Counted from the first letter of the stretch, positions 25,573-34,235 are shown. The stretch: 64,000 nucleotides of DNA from CAYWWM01 sp965198025 (GCA_965198025.1 OZ240237.1:186001-250000), one strand, 5' to 3'. The notes: generated by a model from the sequence alone, not told the origin. A program made the numbers and translations.

Positions 25573-26601
25573 ATGAAGGAAATCTACGTCAGCGAATTGC
25601 GCCCGAACCAAGTCATCATTTCCGACTTTCTGGTGCAGTCCAAAGAAGTCCGCTCCAAGAAGACCGGCGGAAACTACCTGTCGCTGGCTCTGGCCGACAA
25701 GACCGGCGAGGTGCAAGCCAAGGTCTGGGATAACGTGGAGCTGATCGAGCCTGCTTTCGCCCGCGACGATTTCGTCAAGGTGAAAGGAGCGGTGCAGGTC
25801 TACCAGAACCGCCACCAGCTCACGATTCATAAACTCAAACGGCTCGAAGACCGCGAGGTAGACCTGGCGGATTTCTTTCCCCGCTCGGCGCGCAGCCCCG
25901 AGGAGATGTGGCAGGAGCTGGAATCGGTCGTCGGCTCGATGGAGAACGAGCATCTCCGGGGCCTGCTGCAGCGGATTCTTTCCGATCCCGAGGTTGAGAG
26001 GCGGCTGAAGCTGGCGCCGGCGGCCAAGTCGCTGCACCACGCTTACCTGGGGGGATTGCTGGAACACATCCTGTCGCTGTGCCGCCTGGCGCGCCTGACA
26101 CTCCAGAATTACCCGGACCTCGATCCCGACCTGGTAATCGCCGGGGCCGTCCTGCACGACCTGGGCAAGATCTACGAGCTGTCTTACTCGCGGTCGTTCG
26201 GCTATACCAGCGAAGGGCAGCTGTTGGGGCACATGATCATCGAGCTGGAGATCGTTCACAAGGCGCTGGCCGGGATGCCGGATTTCCCGCGCCCGCTGCA
26301 GACGCTGATCGAGCACATCATCATCAGCCACCACGGGCAGTACGAGTTCGGCTCGCCGAAGCTGCCGATGTTCCGGGAGGCGCTGCTGTTCCACTATCTG
26401 GACGACCTCGACTCGAAGCTCCAGAACATGGATTCGCTGCTCAAACGGGACGCGGTGCCGGGCGGGGAGTGGACGCGCTATTCGCCCTCGCTCGGACGGA
26501 CCATCCTCGACCCGCAGAAGTTCCTGGGGCAAGGAGAGACCCCCGCCGCGGAAGAAGAGAAATCTGCGGTGGATGAGCCATCCGCCGGAGCGGCGGATTA
26601 G
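25573..26601 (+). CDS. YhaM-like 3'-5' exoribonuclease (OB-fold plus HD domain)
   Basis: 342 residues. An N-terminal OB-fold nucleic-acid-binding domain covers about 1-95 (SDFLVQSKEVRSKKTGGNYL, ADKTGEVQAKVWD, VKVKGAVQVYQNRHQLTI). A HD phosphohydrolase domain follows: HHAYLGGLLEHILSLC near 155, the HD pair in GAVLHDLGKIYEL near 194 and HIIISHHGQYEFGSP near 252. This is the layout of YhaM/CBF1, a manganese-dependent 3'-5' exonuclease acting on RNA and single-stranded DNA. The tail after 315 is acidic and variable. Pairing with a surA-type gene is not functionally obvious. Confidence 0.92.
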   Translation: MKEIYVSELRPNQVIISDFLVQSKEVRSKKTGGNYLSLALADKTGEVQAKVWDNVELIEPAFARDDFVKVKGAVQVYQNRHQLTIHKLKRLEDREVDLADFFPRSARSPEEMWQELESVVGSMENEHLRGLLQRILSDPEVERRLKLAPAAKSLHHAYLGGLLEHILSLCRLARLTLQNYPDLDPDLVIAGAVLHDLGKIYELSYSRSFGYTSEGQLLGHMIIELEIVHKALAGMPDFPRPLQTLIEHIIISHHGQYEFGSPKLPMFREALLFHYLDDLDSKLQNMDSLLKRDAVPGGEWTRYSPSLGRTILDPQKFLGQGETPAAEEEKSAVDEPSAGAAD

Positions 26602-26787
26602 GAACGAGCCGGGCTGGCGTTCCGTTCGTTGGAACGATACTCACGGCTTGGGCCATGTGCCAGGGTCTTCCGCCTTTTCCAGACTTCGGCCTAGTCACCA
26701 GGACGTAGAAGCCGCCGCCGCGACGCCATTCGATCCAGCCATGATCCGCCAGCCCGCGATAGGCAACCTGTGTTCGTGCCTGAAAAA

Positions 26788-26922
26788 CATTTCTTAACGG
26801 ACTAGAGCGCCAGGGAGGAGATTCAAAAGTCGCTGCGCTGGCGCTCCGCGACGGCCTACGGCAGTGAGGTACTTTGATTCCACAAGCTGTTTGCGGTACG
26901 GTTGAAGCCGTTCCCTGACGGT
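26788..26922. repeat. mosaic repeat copy 1 (long form)
   Basis: About 135 bp closely related to 31956-32090, sharing CATTTCTTAACGGACT, GTCGCTGCGCT, GCGCTCCGCGACGGCCTACG, GTGAGGTACTTTGATTCC and the hairpin pair around CAAGCTGTTTGCGG. In this copy the second hairpin is decayed (GGTACGGTTGAAGCCGTTCC). It lies between the YhaM-like gene and the mnmG remnant. Confidence 0.8.
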
Positions 26923-26982
26923 TCGCTTCCTGCTGGCCGATGGAGTGATGGGAAAGCGGTGAGAATTGACGGGCGGCGGGAC

Positions 26983-27060
26983 GGCAGCGCGCGCAGCCTC
27001 GCATCCGGCGTGGCCCGCGCCGACCACGATCACATCGAATTGGTTGTCATTGGGCGGCAT
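26983..27060 (-). pseudogene. N-terminal remnant of mnmG (gidA)
   Basis: A frame of 26 codons begins MPPNDNQFDVIVVGAGHAGC and EAARAA, the start and the FAD-binding GxGxxG loop of the tRNA uridine-5-carboxymethylaminomethyl modification enzyme MnmG, a protein of about 620 residues. Homology stops abruptly at AA and the frame runs into unrelated, repeat-derived sequence. Only the first 4 percent of the gene is here. The rest is not elsewhere in the window, so this is the scar of a deletion, or a fragment carried in with the repeats. Confidence 0.75.
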
Positions 27061-27227
27061 GCAAACTTCAATTCTCGCAAAAGGGGCGGGAGGGGAGCTA
27101 ACGGAGAGGGAGCGATGAGTGGGGAATGGGGAGTAGCGAGTGTGACAAGATGTCAAACTTGGAGCGGTAGCAGTGGGGCGGTGACGATACAATTTTTTCG
27201 CAGCGATTGGGCCTTGAGAATCTTCCT

Positions 27228-28817
27228 ATGAACACGCTCTATTACGGCGACAACCTGGACATTCTGCGGCGGTACGTCAAGGACGAGACAGTGGACTTGG
27301 TGTATCTCGACCCTCCGTTCAAGAGCAACCAGGACTACAACGTGCTGTTTGCGGAGCAGGACGGATCGCGGTCAGCGGCGCAGATCAAGGCGTTCGGGGA
27401 CACCTGGCAGTGGGACCGGGCGGCGGCGGCAGCGTATCAGGAAGTGGTGGAGCGGGGTGGAAGGGTATCGGACGTCCTGCAGGCGTTCCGAAAGTTTCTG
27501 GACGACAACGACATGCTGGCGTATCTGGCGATGATGGCGCCGCGCCTGGTGGAACTGCGGCGGGTGTTGAAGCCGGCGGGAAGCGTCTATCTGCACTGTG
27601 ATCCGACAGCAAGCCACTATTTGAAGATGTTGATGGATGCGGTGTTTGGACCAACGAACTTTCGTAACGAAGTCGTTTGGCGGCGATCTCATCCGAAGGG
27701 GCATGCGTTTACCCGGTTTGCGCGTAATCACGACGTTATTCTAGCTTTTGCTAGAGATTCGAGTCTTGTGAAGTGGAATCCACAGTATCTTCCCTATGAT
27801 CCAGATAAGGTGGCTAGTCAGTACACTCTGCGTGATGACGACGGGCGACTTTATCAGCTCACAAGCCTCCTAAACCCGAATCGGAATAGACCGAATCTTA
27901 CGTATGAATTTCTAGGCGTAACAAAGGTCTGGCGATGGAACAGAAAGCGAATGCAAGAGGAATATGCAAAGGGCCGAATTGTAGTTCCGAGGGAAGGCAA
28001 GGGAATCCCACGCTATAAGCGATACCTGGATGAACAGGAAGGAATCCCTGTCGCCGACTTTTGGGACGACATAGAATTCGCAACCGGCAGCGAGAGACTC
28101 GACTACCCGACTCAGAAGCCCGAAGCCTTACTTGAAAGAATCATCAATGCCAGCAGCAACGAGGGCGACGTTGTCCTCGATCCATTCTGCGGGTGCGGGA
28201 CGGCGGTAGTAGTCGCCGAGCGGCTGAAGCGGCAATGGATTGGGATCGACATTACGCATCTGGCGATTACGCTGATCCGGCATAGATTGAAAGACGCTTT
28301 CGGAGACGAGGTGAAGTATGAGATCGTCGGGGAGCCGGTCTCTCTGCCGGACGCGGAATCGCTGGCGAAGCAGGACCCGTACCAGTTCCAGTGGTGGGCG
28401 CTGGGGCTGGTGGGAGCGCGGCCGGTGGAGCAGAAAAAAGGCGCGGACAGAGGGATTGACGGGCGGCTTTACTTTCACGACGAGCCGAAGAGCACGAAGC
28501 AAATTATTTTCTCCGTGAAGGCGGGGAACACGAACGTCGCGCACGTGCGGGACCTGCGCGGCGTGATTGAACGAGAGAAGGCGGAGATCGGCGTGCTGAT
28601 TTCGCTCGAAGCTCCCACACGACCTATGCGGTCAGAAGCGGCGTCGGCGGGGTTCTACCAGGCACCGTGGGGGAAGAAGTATCTCAGGCTGCAATTGCTG
28701 ACGATAGAAGAGTTGCTTAAGGGCAAGGGGGTAGAATTTCCGCGCGAGAACATAACCTTCAAGAAAGCTCCGAAGGCGAAAACTTCGAAAAAAAAGACAA
28801 CTCAATTGCTGTTCTAG
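27228..28817 (+). CDS. DNA methyltransferase fused to Mrr-like PD-(D/E)XK nuclease domain
   Basis: 529 residues from ATG 27228. The methyltransferase part has the catalytic motif LDPPF (residues 27-31) near the N-terminus and the SAM-binding LDPFCGCGT (317-325) late, the beta-type order shared by N6-adenine and N4-cytosine enzymes. Between them lies an unassigned target-recognition stretch. From about 385 a second domain appears: QFQWWALGLVGARP, GADRGIDGRLYF and IIFSVKAG, a pattern like Mrr_cat endonucleases (Asp in GIDG, then S-V-K as the (E/Q)xK strand), followed by HVRDLRGVIEREKAEIGVLI. The tail is Lys-rich. A single-chain restriction-modification enzyme is inferred. It is flanked by repeats and a broken mnmG, and no separate restriction gene is present. 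Confidence 0.85.
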   Translation: MNTLYYGDNLDILRRYVKDETVDLVYLDPPFKSNQDYNVLFAEQDGSRSAAQIKAFGDTWQWDRAAAAAYQEVVERGGRVSDVLQAFRKFLDDNDMLAYLAMMAPRLVELRRVLKPAGSVYLHCDPTASHYLKMLMDAVFGPTNFRNEVVWRRSHPKGHAFTRFARNHDVILAFARDSSLVKWNPQYLPYDPDKVASQYTLRDDDGRLYQLTSLLNPNRNRPNLTYEFLGVTKVWRWNRKRMQEEYAKGRIVVPREGKGIPRYKRYLDEQEGIPVADFWDDIEFATGSERLDYPTQKPEALLERIINASSNEGDVVLDPFCGCGTAVVVAERLKRQWIGIDITHLAITLIRHRLKDAFGDEVKYEIVGEPVSLPDAESLAKQDPYQFQWWALGLVGARPVEQKKGADRGIDGRLYFHDEPKSTKQIIFSVKAGNTNVAHVRDLRGVIEREKAEIGVLISLEAPTRPMRSEAASAGFYQAPWGKKYLRLQLLTIEELLKGKGVEFPRENITFKKAPKAKTSKKKTTQLLF

Positions 28818-28884
28818 TTCCCTTCTACTGCTGCGGCGGGCGTTCGCCTACGGCGGCCTTTTTTGGCAACCGCAACCTGCGGTG

Positions 28885-29460
28885 GTGAGGTACTTCGATT
28901 CCGCAAGCTGTTTGCGGCACGGTTGAAACCGTGCCCTTACGAAAAGCAACGGAAGGCGGAAAAGGCGACGAGCAGATCCCTCGCTCCGCTCGGGATGACA
29001 CATCCATGCTTTCGATGAATCGGGGAGTCAGAGAGGGAACGGGGAGCCGTTCAAGGAAGAGCGGGCCTACGGCAGTGAGGTACTCTGATATTACAGACAA
29101 CATACGGCACGGCTGAAACCGTGCCCTTACGAAGAGCGACGGAAGGCGGAAAAGGCGACGAGCAGATCCCTCGCTCCCCTCGACTGCGCTCCCCTCGACC
29201 GATCTCGGGACAGGCGGGACAAGCCGCTCGGGATGACACACCTCAATGCTTTCGATGAATCGGGGAGTCAGAGAGGGAGCGGGGAGCCGTTCAAGGAAGA
29301 GCGGGCCTACGGCAGTGAGGTACTGTGATTTTACAGACGACTTGCGGCACTGCTGAAGCCGTGCCCTTACGAAGAGCGGCGGAAGGCGGGAAAGGCGACG
29401 AGCAGATCCCTCGATCGAAACGACATCGATATGTCGTTTCGTCCTCGGGATGACACAGTC
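28885..29460. repeat. tandem array of the mosaic hairpin repeat
   Basis: Units start with GTGAGGTAC at 28885, 29075 and 29315 (periods 190 and 240 bp; the difference is an extra roughly 50 bp, partly a duplication of CTCGACTGCGCT-like sequence). Each unit contains in order an A/T-rich link, the palindrome GGCACGGTTGAAACCGTGCC or a variant, CTTACGAAGAGCGGCGGAAG, GCGACGAGCAGATCCCTCGC, CGGGATGACACATCCATGCT, CGATGAATCGGGGAGTCAGA and GAGCGGGCCTACGGCA. The first unit also has the hairpin CCGCAA-GCTGT-TTGCGG. No protein-coding frame of substance is present between 28818 and 29687. Confidence 0.9.
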
Positions 29461-29489
29461 TTGTGAGGGGTGGCCTGCACTATTGGGGA

Positions 29490-29685
29490 CAGGCAGGAAT
29501 GCCTGTAGCGAAAGCTGGAAGCTGGGAGCTAGAAGACAGAAGGGGAAGAATCAGTGCAGGCCGGGGGCCTGCACGAGGGGGACAGGCTTGGAGGCCTGTC
29601 GTTACTTGAAGACAGGCGGCAGGCAAGAATGCCTGTCGCTACTTTGCGGCTGTGCTACACCAACCCTGAAAATAGTCTAGCCCCT
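29490..29685. repeat. GACAGGC/GCCTGTC-rich dispersed element
   Basis: Several inverted GACAGGC...GCCTGTC blocks, ending at 29646-29682 with GCGGCTGTGCTACACCAACC and then CTGAAAATAGTCTAGCC. That end recurs at 60872-60906 and, in both orientations, at 58501-58655. The small open frame across it (29450-29680) is made of repeat sequence and was not called a gene. Confidence 0.7.
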
Positions 29686-29687
29686 CC

Positions 29688-29918
29688 CTAGCTGGCTCTG
29701 GCCCGCCCGGTGATAGCCTCGCGCAAGCCTTCCAGCAAGCCTTCCAGGTGCGCCATGCGCTCTCGGAGTTCACCGACCTCGCTGCGCAAATCGTTGATTC
29801 GTGTTTCCAACCGTGATTCCATCCGCGCCATGTCTTGCCGCAGGCCTCGGCTGCTCGTGAGGATCAACCCCGCTATCGCTACACCCACAGCTAAAATGGC
29901 AATGATTTCCCCACTCAT
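29688..29918 (-). CDS. small membrane-anchored coiled-coil protein
   Basis: 76 residues from the ATG ending at 29918, which has a GGAGG site directly upstream. One N-terminal membrane helix (IIAILAVGVAIAGLILTS) is followed by a heptad-patterned coiled coil, DMARMESRLETRINDLRSEV and GELRERMAHLEGLLEGLREA. Small proteins with this plan (MSGE, helix, coiled coil) are widespread in bacterial accessory regions and lack a known function; they are often annotated as hypothetical. The 58 bp just upstream (29943-30000) are duplicated at 36203-36260. Confidence 0.75.
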   Translation of the reverse strand: MSGEIIAILAVGVAIAGLILTSSRGLRQDMARMESRLETRINDLRSEVGELRERMAHLEGLLEGLREAITGRARAS

Positions 29919-29942
29919 GCTTTCCTCCAAGCCGTTCCGCTC

Positions 29943-30000
29943 ATTCTCCCACGCTCCCAATACAAGAACAACAGAGAAAGCCTCTTATCGCGACCACTCC
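29943..30000. repeat. 58 bp repeat, copy A (second copy 36203-36260)
   Basis: ATTCTCCCACGCTCCCAATA and the following CAAGAACAACAGAGAAAG, CTTATCGCGACCACTCC. The two copies differ at about four positions and are in the same orientation, 6.26 kb apart. Copy A contains the region upstream of the small coiled-coil membrane gene. Confidence 0.85.
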
Positions 30001-30041
30001 GCTGCGGGCAGTGGTGACGAAACGATCTAGTCACTTTATCA

Positions 30042-30299
30042 GTGAGGCACTTCGATTTTACAGACGACTTGCGGCACGGCTGAACCGTGCCCTTACGAAG
30101 AGCGGCGGAAGGCGGGAAAGGCGACGAGCAGGTCCCTCGCTTCCCTCGACTGCGCTCGGGACAAGCCGCTCGGGATGACACATCCATGCTTTCGATGAAT
30201 CGGGGAGTCAGAGAGGAAGCGGGGAGCCGTTCAAGGAAGAGCGGGCCTACGGCAGTGAGGTACTGTGATTCCAAAAGCTCTCTGCGGCACGGTTGAAGC
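30042..30299. repeat. mosaic repeat, further copy broken by IS1380
   Basis: A full unit (30042-30254, about 213 bp) and the start of a second (30255-30299). The second ends in GCGGCACGGTTGAAG, exactly where the right arm of the palindrome should begin, and transposase-coding sequence follows. This defines one edge of the IS1380 fragment. Confidence 0.85.
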
Positions 30300-31225
30300 G
30301 GGAGATGATCGGAAGAGCTGAAGCATTGAGTTCCCCGTACCGGACGGTGCTGGACATGGACTCGACCGAGATTCCGGTCTACGGGGAGCAGGAGCAGAGC
30401 GCCTACAACGGGCACTTTGAATCCTCCTGCTATCACCCGATGCTTCTGTTCAATGGAGGCGGCGATTGTCTAGCGGCCAAGCTCCGGCCTGGAAACGTTC
30501 ACAGTGCGGAGGGTTGGGAAGAACTCCTGTTACCAGAGATCGAGCGCCAGCAACGAATGGGCAAGGAAGTGGCGTTTCGGGCCGACGCGGCCTTTGCCAA
30601 GCCGGAGGTGTACGAGGCGTTGGAGGAGCGGGGCGTGAAGTACGCCATCCGCATCCCGGCCAACGACATTTTGCAGCGGGACAACGAGGAGTTACTGAAA
30701 CGCCCCATGGGAAGGCTCAGTGAGAAACCGCTGGTGGAGTACAAGGGGTTTCTGTACCGAGCCGAAAGTTGGAAGACAACCCGACGGGTAGTGGCGAAGG
30801 TAGAGTATCATCCGGGAGAGTTGTTCCCGCGAGTGGGTTTCATCGTAACGAATCGGACGCTGCCCAGTCGGGCAGTGCTGCGGTTTTACAATAAGCGCGG
30901 GACGGCCGAGCAGTGGATCAAAGAAGGCAAGCAGGCAGTGAAGATGACGCGGCTCAGTTGCCACCGGTTCCGATCCAACGAGGTGCGGCTGTGGCCGATC
31001 ATCCTTGCCTATAATCTCGGCAAGCTGTGGCGGCGGCTGGTGCTGCCACAGAGAATCGGGAACTGGTCTCTGACGAGCTTGCAGCAGCGACTGGTGAAAA
31101 CCGGCGGTCGATTGCTCAAGCACGCTCGGTACTATTGGTTGCTCCTGGCGGAGAGTCATCTGACGCGGCGGCTGTTTGAAAGCATGGTACGGAGGATCGA
31201 AGCGCTGCCGCTGCCTGCGGGGTAG
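30293..31225 (+). mobile_element. IS1380-family transposase, N-terminally truncated
   Basis: A 310-codon open frame with the DDE core of IS1380 transposases: DMDSTEIPVYG (first Asp near residues 21-23), AYNGHFE, HPMLLFN, GDCLAAKLRPGNVHSAEGWE, second Asp in FRADAAFAKPE, KYAIRIPAN, and the catalytic Glu in the GTAEQWIKEGKQ block, with RLSCHRF after it. Intact family members have about 430-470 residues, so some 130-150 N-terminal residues and the left inverted repeat are missing. The first few codons derive from the adjoining mosaic repeat, so the fragment is fused to that repeat and is not expected to be active. I could not identify a right-end inverted repeat in 31226-31300. Confidence 0.88.
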
Positions 31226-31460
31226 CAGAAACCGCGGCAGGCAGAGAAATGCATCAACAAAGATGTAGGGGACGGAGCAGTGTCTGGGAAATCGCATGAA
31301 AATGAGGCAATTTCTGGTTTACCCGTACCCGCAAGAGGTAGGGCTGGCCCCTTCGTGGGCCGCTGGAGTTATTCGGGATGAAAAGAATGAAAAAATGGTC
31401 CCAACGGAGGCGGTGGGGTGTATGCTGGCGGCGACCGGGAAGGCAAAATGGAAATCCCGG

Positions 31461-31847
31461 ATGAGTACTTCCGTGCTTCGAGGAATCATCTTACTTCTTG
31501 GGGGTGTGATCTGTGTCCTGAGCACCTATGGCGTCTTTGCGCCTTTCAAGCTGACTAACTGGGTCAGGTCTGCCTGGGGTAAGAAGTCGACCTTCCCCTT
31601 TGCGGTGATCGTGCGTCTGGTGATGGGGCCCATACTAATCTTCGCAGCGCCGGAGTCGAGATCCCCGGTTTTCTTTGAAGTGCTCGGATGGTTGTTCATC
31701 GTCGCGGCATTTGTCATTCTCGGATCAGGTCGGGATCGGACCGGCCGAATGCTCAACTGGTTCGAGGGCCTTCCTGCTTGGGCGATAAGCCTCTGGTGTT
31801 TGCTTGGAATCTTCTTAGGTGGATTCCTGATCTACGGTGTCTGGTAA
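31461..31847 (+). CDS. hypothetical membrane protein
   Basis: 128 residues from ATG 31461; the frame is open from 31296, but that extension shows no membrane or conserved features. Four hydrophobic helices are visible: GIILLLGGVICVLSTYGVF, AVIVRLVMGPILIFAAP, FEVLGWLFIVAAFVILG and WAISLWCLLGIFLGGFLIYG, with a charged GSGRDRTGRMLNW loop before the last. No family was recognised. It stands alone between the IS1380 remnant and a mosaic-repeat copy. No good ribosome site was found, which keeps the start and the call provisional. Confidence 0.55.
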   Translation: MSTSVLRGIILLLGGVICVLSTYGVFAPFKLTNWVRSAWGKKSTFPFAVIVRLVMGPILIFAAPESRSPVFFEVLGWLFIVAAFVILGSGRDRTGRMLNWFEGLPAWAISLWCLLGIFLGGFLIYGVW

Positions 31848-31955
31848 GCCTATCCTGGTCTTCGGTCGATACGCGGAACCGGCGGTGCTTTACAAATATT
31901 TGACTGCGGAAAGGGCCGTAAAGTCCTTGCCGGACAACGGAAATGGAGCCTTAAA

Positions 31956-32095
31956 AGCATTTCTTAACGGACTGGATCGCCGGAAAGGGATTCAAGAGTC
32001 GCTGCGCTCGCGCTCCGCGACGGCCTACGGGAGTGAGGTACTTTGATTCCGCAAGCTGTTTGCGGCACGGCTGAAACCGTGCCCTTACGGCTTTT
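31956..32095. repeat. mosaic repeat copy (long form) with intact double hairpin
   Basis: The best-preserved hairpin pair: CCGCAA-GCTGT-TTGCGG and, overlapping at its end, GGCACGG-CTGAAA-CCGTGCC (32064-32083), followed by CTTACGGCTTTTTT. The T-run could let this copy act as a terminator for the membrane-protein gene upstream. Confidence 0.85.
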
Positions 32096-32413
32096 TTCGG
32101 CGGGCAGCGATTCTTTATAGGATTGCGCCCCCGGCAGCGGGCATATTCGTTTTTGGCGGGGAATGATGTACTATCTTTTTCATGGAACCGGCATCGGTTT
32201 CGGATTCGGCGGCGGGTTGGGGCCCGCCGTGAAGAAGTTGTTCATTACCAACATTGCTGCGGTGAAACGGTAATCGCTGCCGCCAAGGCGGCACGAAGCG
32301 GGGAAGATGCCGAGGAAGAGAGTCAACGCTTCCGGGAAACATCATTCCGGCGTTAAAATCGAACCATGTTGGCTCGGGTAACAGGCTTGCTTAAGGGATT
32401 GATGGAGGTTGCA
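32096..32413 (+). other. 318 bp gap upstream of the amidohydrolase pair
   Basis: Small frames here (for example 32123-32356) have no conserved features. The stretch probably carries the promoter for the two amidohydrolase genes, but no convincing -35/-10 pair could be chosen. Confidence 0.4.
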
Positions 32414-34216
32414 ATGAAAACGTTTCCAGGAAGCAGTTATCTGTTGTTGGCAGCATGGGTGTTATCCGGTCCGGCCATGGCACAGGAGCGGGTGGTGATC
32501 CAAGGCGGGACGTTGGTTGACGTGCGCGACGGCAGCCTCACGCCAAACGCAGCCATCGTTCTGGAGGGGGATCGGATTGTGTCGGTTTCCGGCGGAGGAG
32601 AACAACCTGCATCGGGCGGCACCGTTATCGACGCGAGCGGCAAGTACATTCTCCCGGGCCTGATTGATTTGCATGCTCACTATAAGGACTGGGCGCCGGA
32701 GTTGTACTTGAACCACGGAATCACGACGGTGGTTGATCTAGGCAGCCCGCATGAATGGATCAAAGCGCAGAAAGAAGGGGTCCAGAGCGGATTGATAGCG
32801 GGGCCGAGGCTTTTTGTTGGCACGAATAACCTGGATGGGCCACCCGAGAACGAACAGAACTATTTTGTCCGACCGTACGTGGAGCTGTTGGACGGCACAG
32901 AAGAAGCGCTGGCTTCAATGAGACGGTATGTTGCCGAGGGGGTGGATGCAGTCAAGGTATATGACAACCTCAGCATAGAGGTGTTGCGGGTTCTCGTGCG
33001 GGAAGCAGAAAACGCGAATATCCCAGTCATTGGCCATTTTCGGGATGTGCGGATTGCGGCCAACATTGGCGCACACGGGATCGAACATAACGGAGCGGTG
33101 GCCAATGCCATCCTGGACGAAGAAGCCAAAAGGGAAGCCTTAGAGAAAGTGCGTCCCGGATTCGATCTGCCAGCAGAATCTTTCATGGATCTCAGCAAAT
33201 TGTCTGAGATCGTGCAGTTGATGGTTCGAAACAACCTTTATTTGAATCCTACGATGCGGATGTCCTGGCAAGGAGACCGCGCGTTGCGGGAGAAGGGTTT
33301 CCACTATGAGGATTTTGATCTGCTGTTCAACAACTGGAATCTGCGTTACATCCCGCTGAATTTCAAGCTGGCGGATCTGAAGGAGTTCCAGGAAATCGGG
33401 CTGTGGCACTGGAGCGATCTCACCCAATATGAGCAGGATCTGTTCCATCAAGGGTACGAAAACGCCCAGCGCTTGATCCGAGAGTTTTCGGAGGCCGGGG
33501 GCAAACTGTACGCCGGAACCGATTGCGCGAATATGTGCGTCCCCGGATTGGGCACGCACCAGGAGTTGGAACTGATGGTGGATGCAGGAGCCAGTCCGCT
33601 GCAAGCTGTGCAGGCGGCCACGATCCATTCAGCCGAGTTAATGCGCATGGAAGACCGCCTGGGGACCCTGGAGGAAGGGAAGGCAGCCGATCTCCTCATC
33701 CTGGAAGCCAATCCTTTAGAGGACATTCGGAACACGCGCGAAATCGCGCAAGTAATCAGCCGGGGGCAAGTGCTGGACGGAGAGTACCGCGCGGACTTCG
33801 TGAATCCCATTCCCATGAATGAGTCCGACGACAGCAGCCACTATTTTCCTTCTCCCCGCATCCGGTGGGCTTCCCCGGAGGCCTTGGTAGAAAGCGAGCA
33901 GGGAGCAACGCTAACGGTTCATGGGACAGGATTCATCCCCTATTCGTTCGTGCGCCTGAACGGGCAGACATTGGAAACGACGTTCGTGGACCCATTCCAG
34001 TTGACTGCCGCAGTGCCTCCGGAACTTCTCGAACCAGGCACGTATGCAGTTACGGTGGAAAATCCCGATTTCGCCGGGGGAACCATATTTGCCAGGGACG
34101 CCACGGACATCGCACACCTGGGCATTCGGCCTACCATTTCCAACGAGTTTCTGGTGTTGGTGAAGCCGCAGGGCGGTTCGGCCATCTTTCCCCACCCCAG
34201 AGAGCAAACCAGATAA
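32414..34216 (+). CDS. secreted imidazolonepropionase-like amidohydrolase with C-terminal IPT/TIG-like domain (paralogue 1)
   Basis: 600 residues from ATG 32414 (GGAGG site at 32403-32407). Signal peptide to about residue 25 (ending GPAMAQ). The amidohydrolase core starts VVIQGGTLVDVRDGSL and has the metal motif LIDLHAHY (HxH near 88-90), a candidate Lys in DAVKVYDN, His in VIGHFRDVR and HGIEHNG, and Asp in AGTDCAN; the C-terminal beta strands EEGKAADLLILEANPLEDI close the core near 455. After a spacer, ATLTVHGTGFIPYSFVRLNG (near 497) and LTAAVPPELLEPGTYAVTVE form an Ig-like IPT/TIG unit. Core enzymes of this class act on cyclic amides or dipeptides; substrate unknown. Its paralogue follows 19 bp downstream. 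Confidence 0.9.
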   Translation: MKTFPGSSYLLLAAWVLSGPAMAQERVVIQGGTLVDVRDGSLTPNAAIVLEGDRIVSVSGGGEQPASGGTVIDASGKYILPGLIDLHAHYKDWAPELYLNHGITTVVDLGSPHEWIKAQKEGVQSGLIAGPRLFVGTNNLDGPPENEQNYFVRPYVELLDGTEEALASMRRYVAEGVDAVKVYDNLSIEVLRVLVREAENANIPVIGHFRDVRIAANIGAHGIEHNGAVANAILDEEAKREALEKVRPGFDLPAESFMDLSKLSEIVQLMVRNNLYLNPTMRMSWQGDRALREKGFHYEDFDLLFNNWNLRYIPLNFKLADLKEFQEIGLWHWSDLTQYEQDLFHQGYENAQRLIREFSEAGGKLYAGTDCANMCVPGLGTHQELELMVDAGASPLQAVQAATIHSAELMRMEDRLGTLEEGKAADLLILEANPLEDIRNTREIAQVISRGQVLDGEYRADFVNPIPMNESDDSSHYFPSPRIRWASPEALVESEQGATLTVHGTGFIPYSFVRLNGQTLETTFVDPFQLTAAVPPELLEPGTYAVTVENPDFAGGTIFARDATDIAHLGIRPTISNEFLVLVKPQGGSAIFPHPREQTR

Positions 34217-34227
34217 TCCAGACAGGG
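34134..34227. repeat. 94 bp near-identical repeat, copy A (copy B 35950-36043)
   Basis: The 3' ends of the two amidohydrolase genes, the stop codon and 11 bp of following non-coding sequence differ at only two of 94 positions between copies, although the rest of the genes has diverged much more. Confidence 0.88.
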
Positions 34228-34235
34228 AGGCAGTG

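Noticed and set aside
26681..26788. Minus-strand stretch ARTQVAYRGLADHGWIEWRR resembling the end of a GntR winged helix
   Set aside because: Only about 36 residues, no start, and the frame then runs through yhaM antisense; too short to claim as a remnant.
28830..28866. Intrinsic terminator after the methyltransferase-nuclease gene
   Set aside because: A CCTTTTTTGG run is present, but the preceding GC-rich sequence gives only a 3-4 bp stem.
29450..29680. 76-codon plus-strand frame
   Set aside because: Composed of inverted repeat sequence, with no ribosome site and a Cys/Arg/Gly-biased translation.
28885..30299. Repeats with regular spacing considered as a CRISPR array
   Set aside because: Units are 190-240 bp and conserved through most of their length; there are no short unique spacers and no cas genes.
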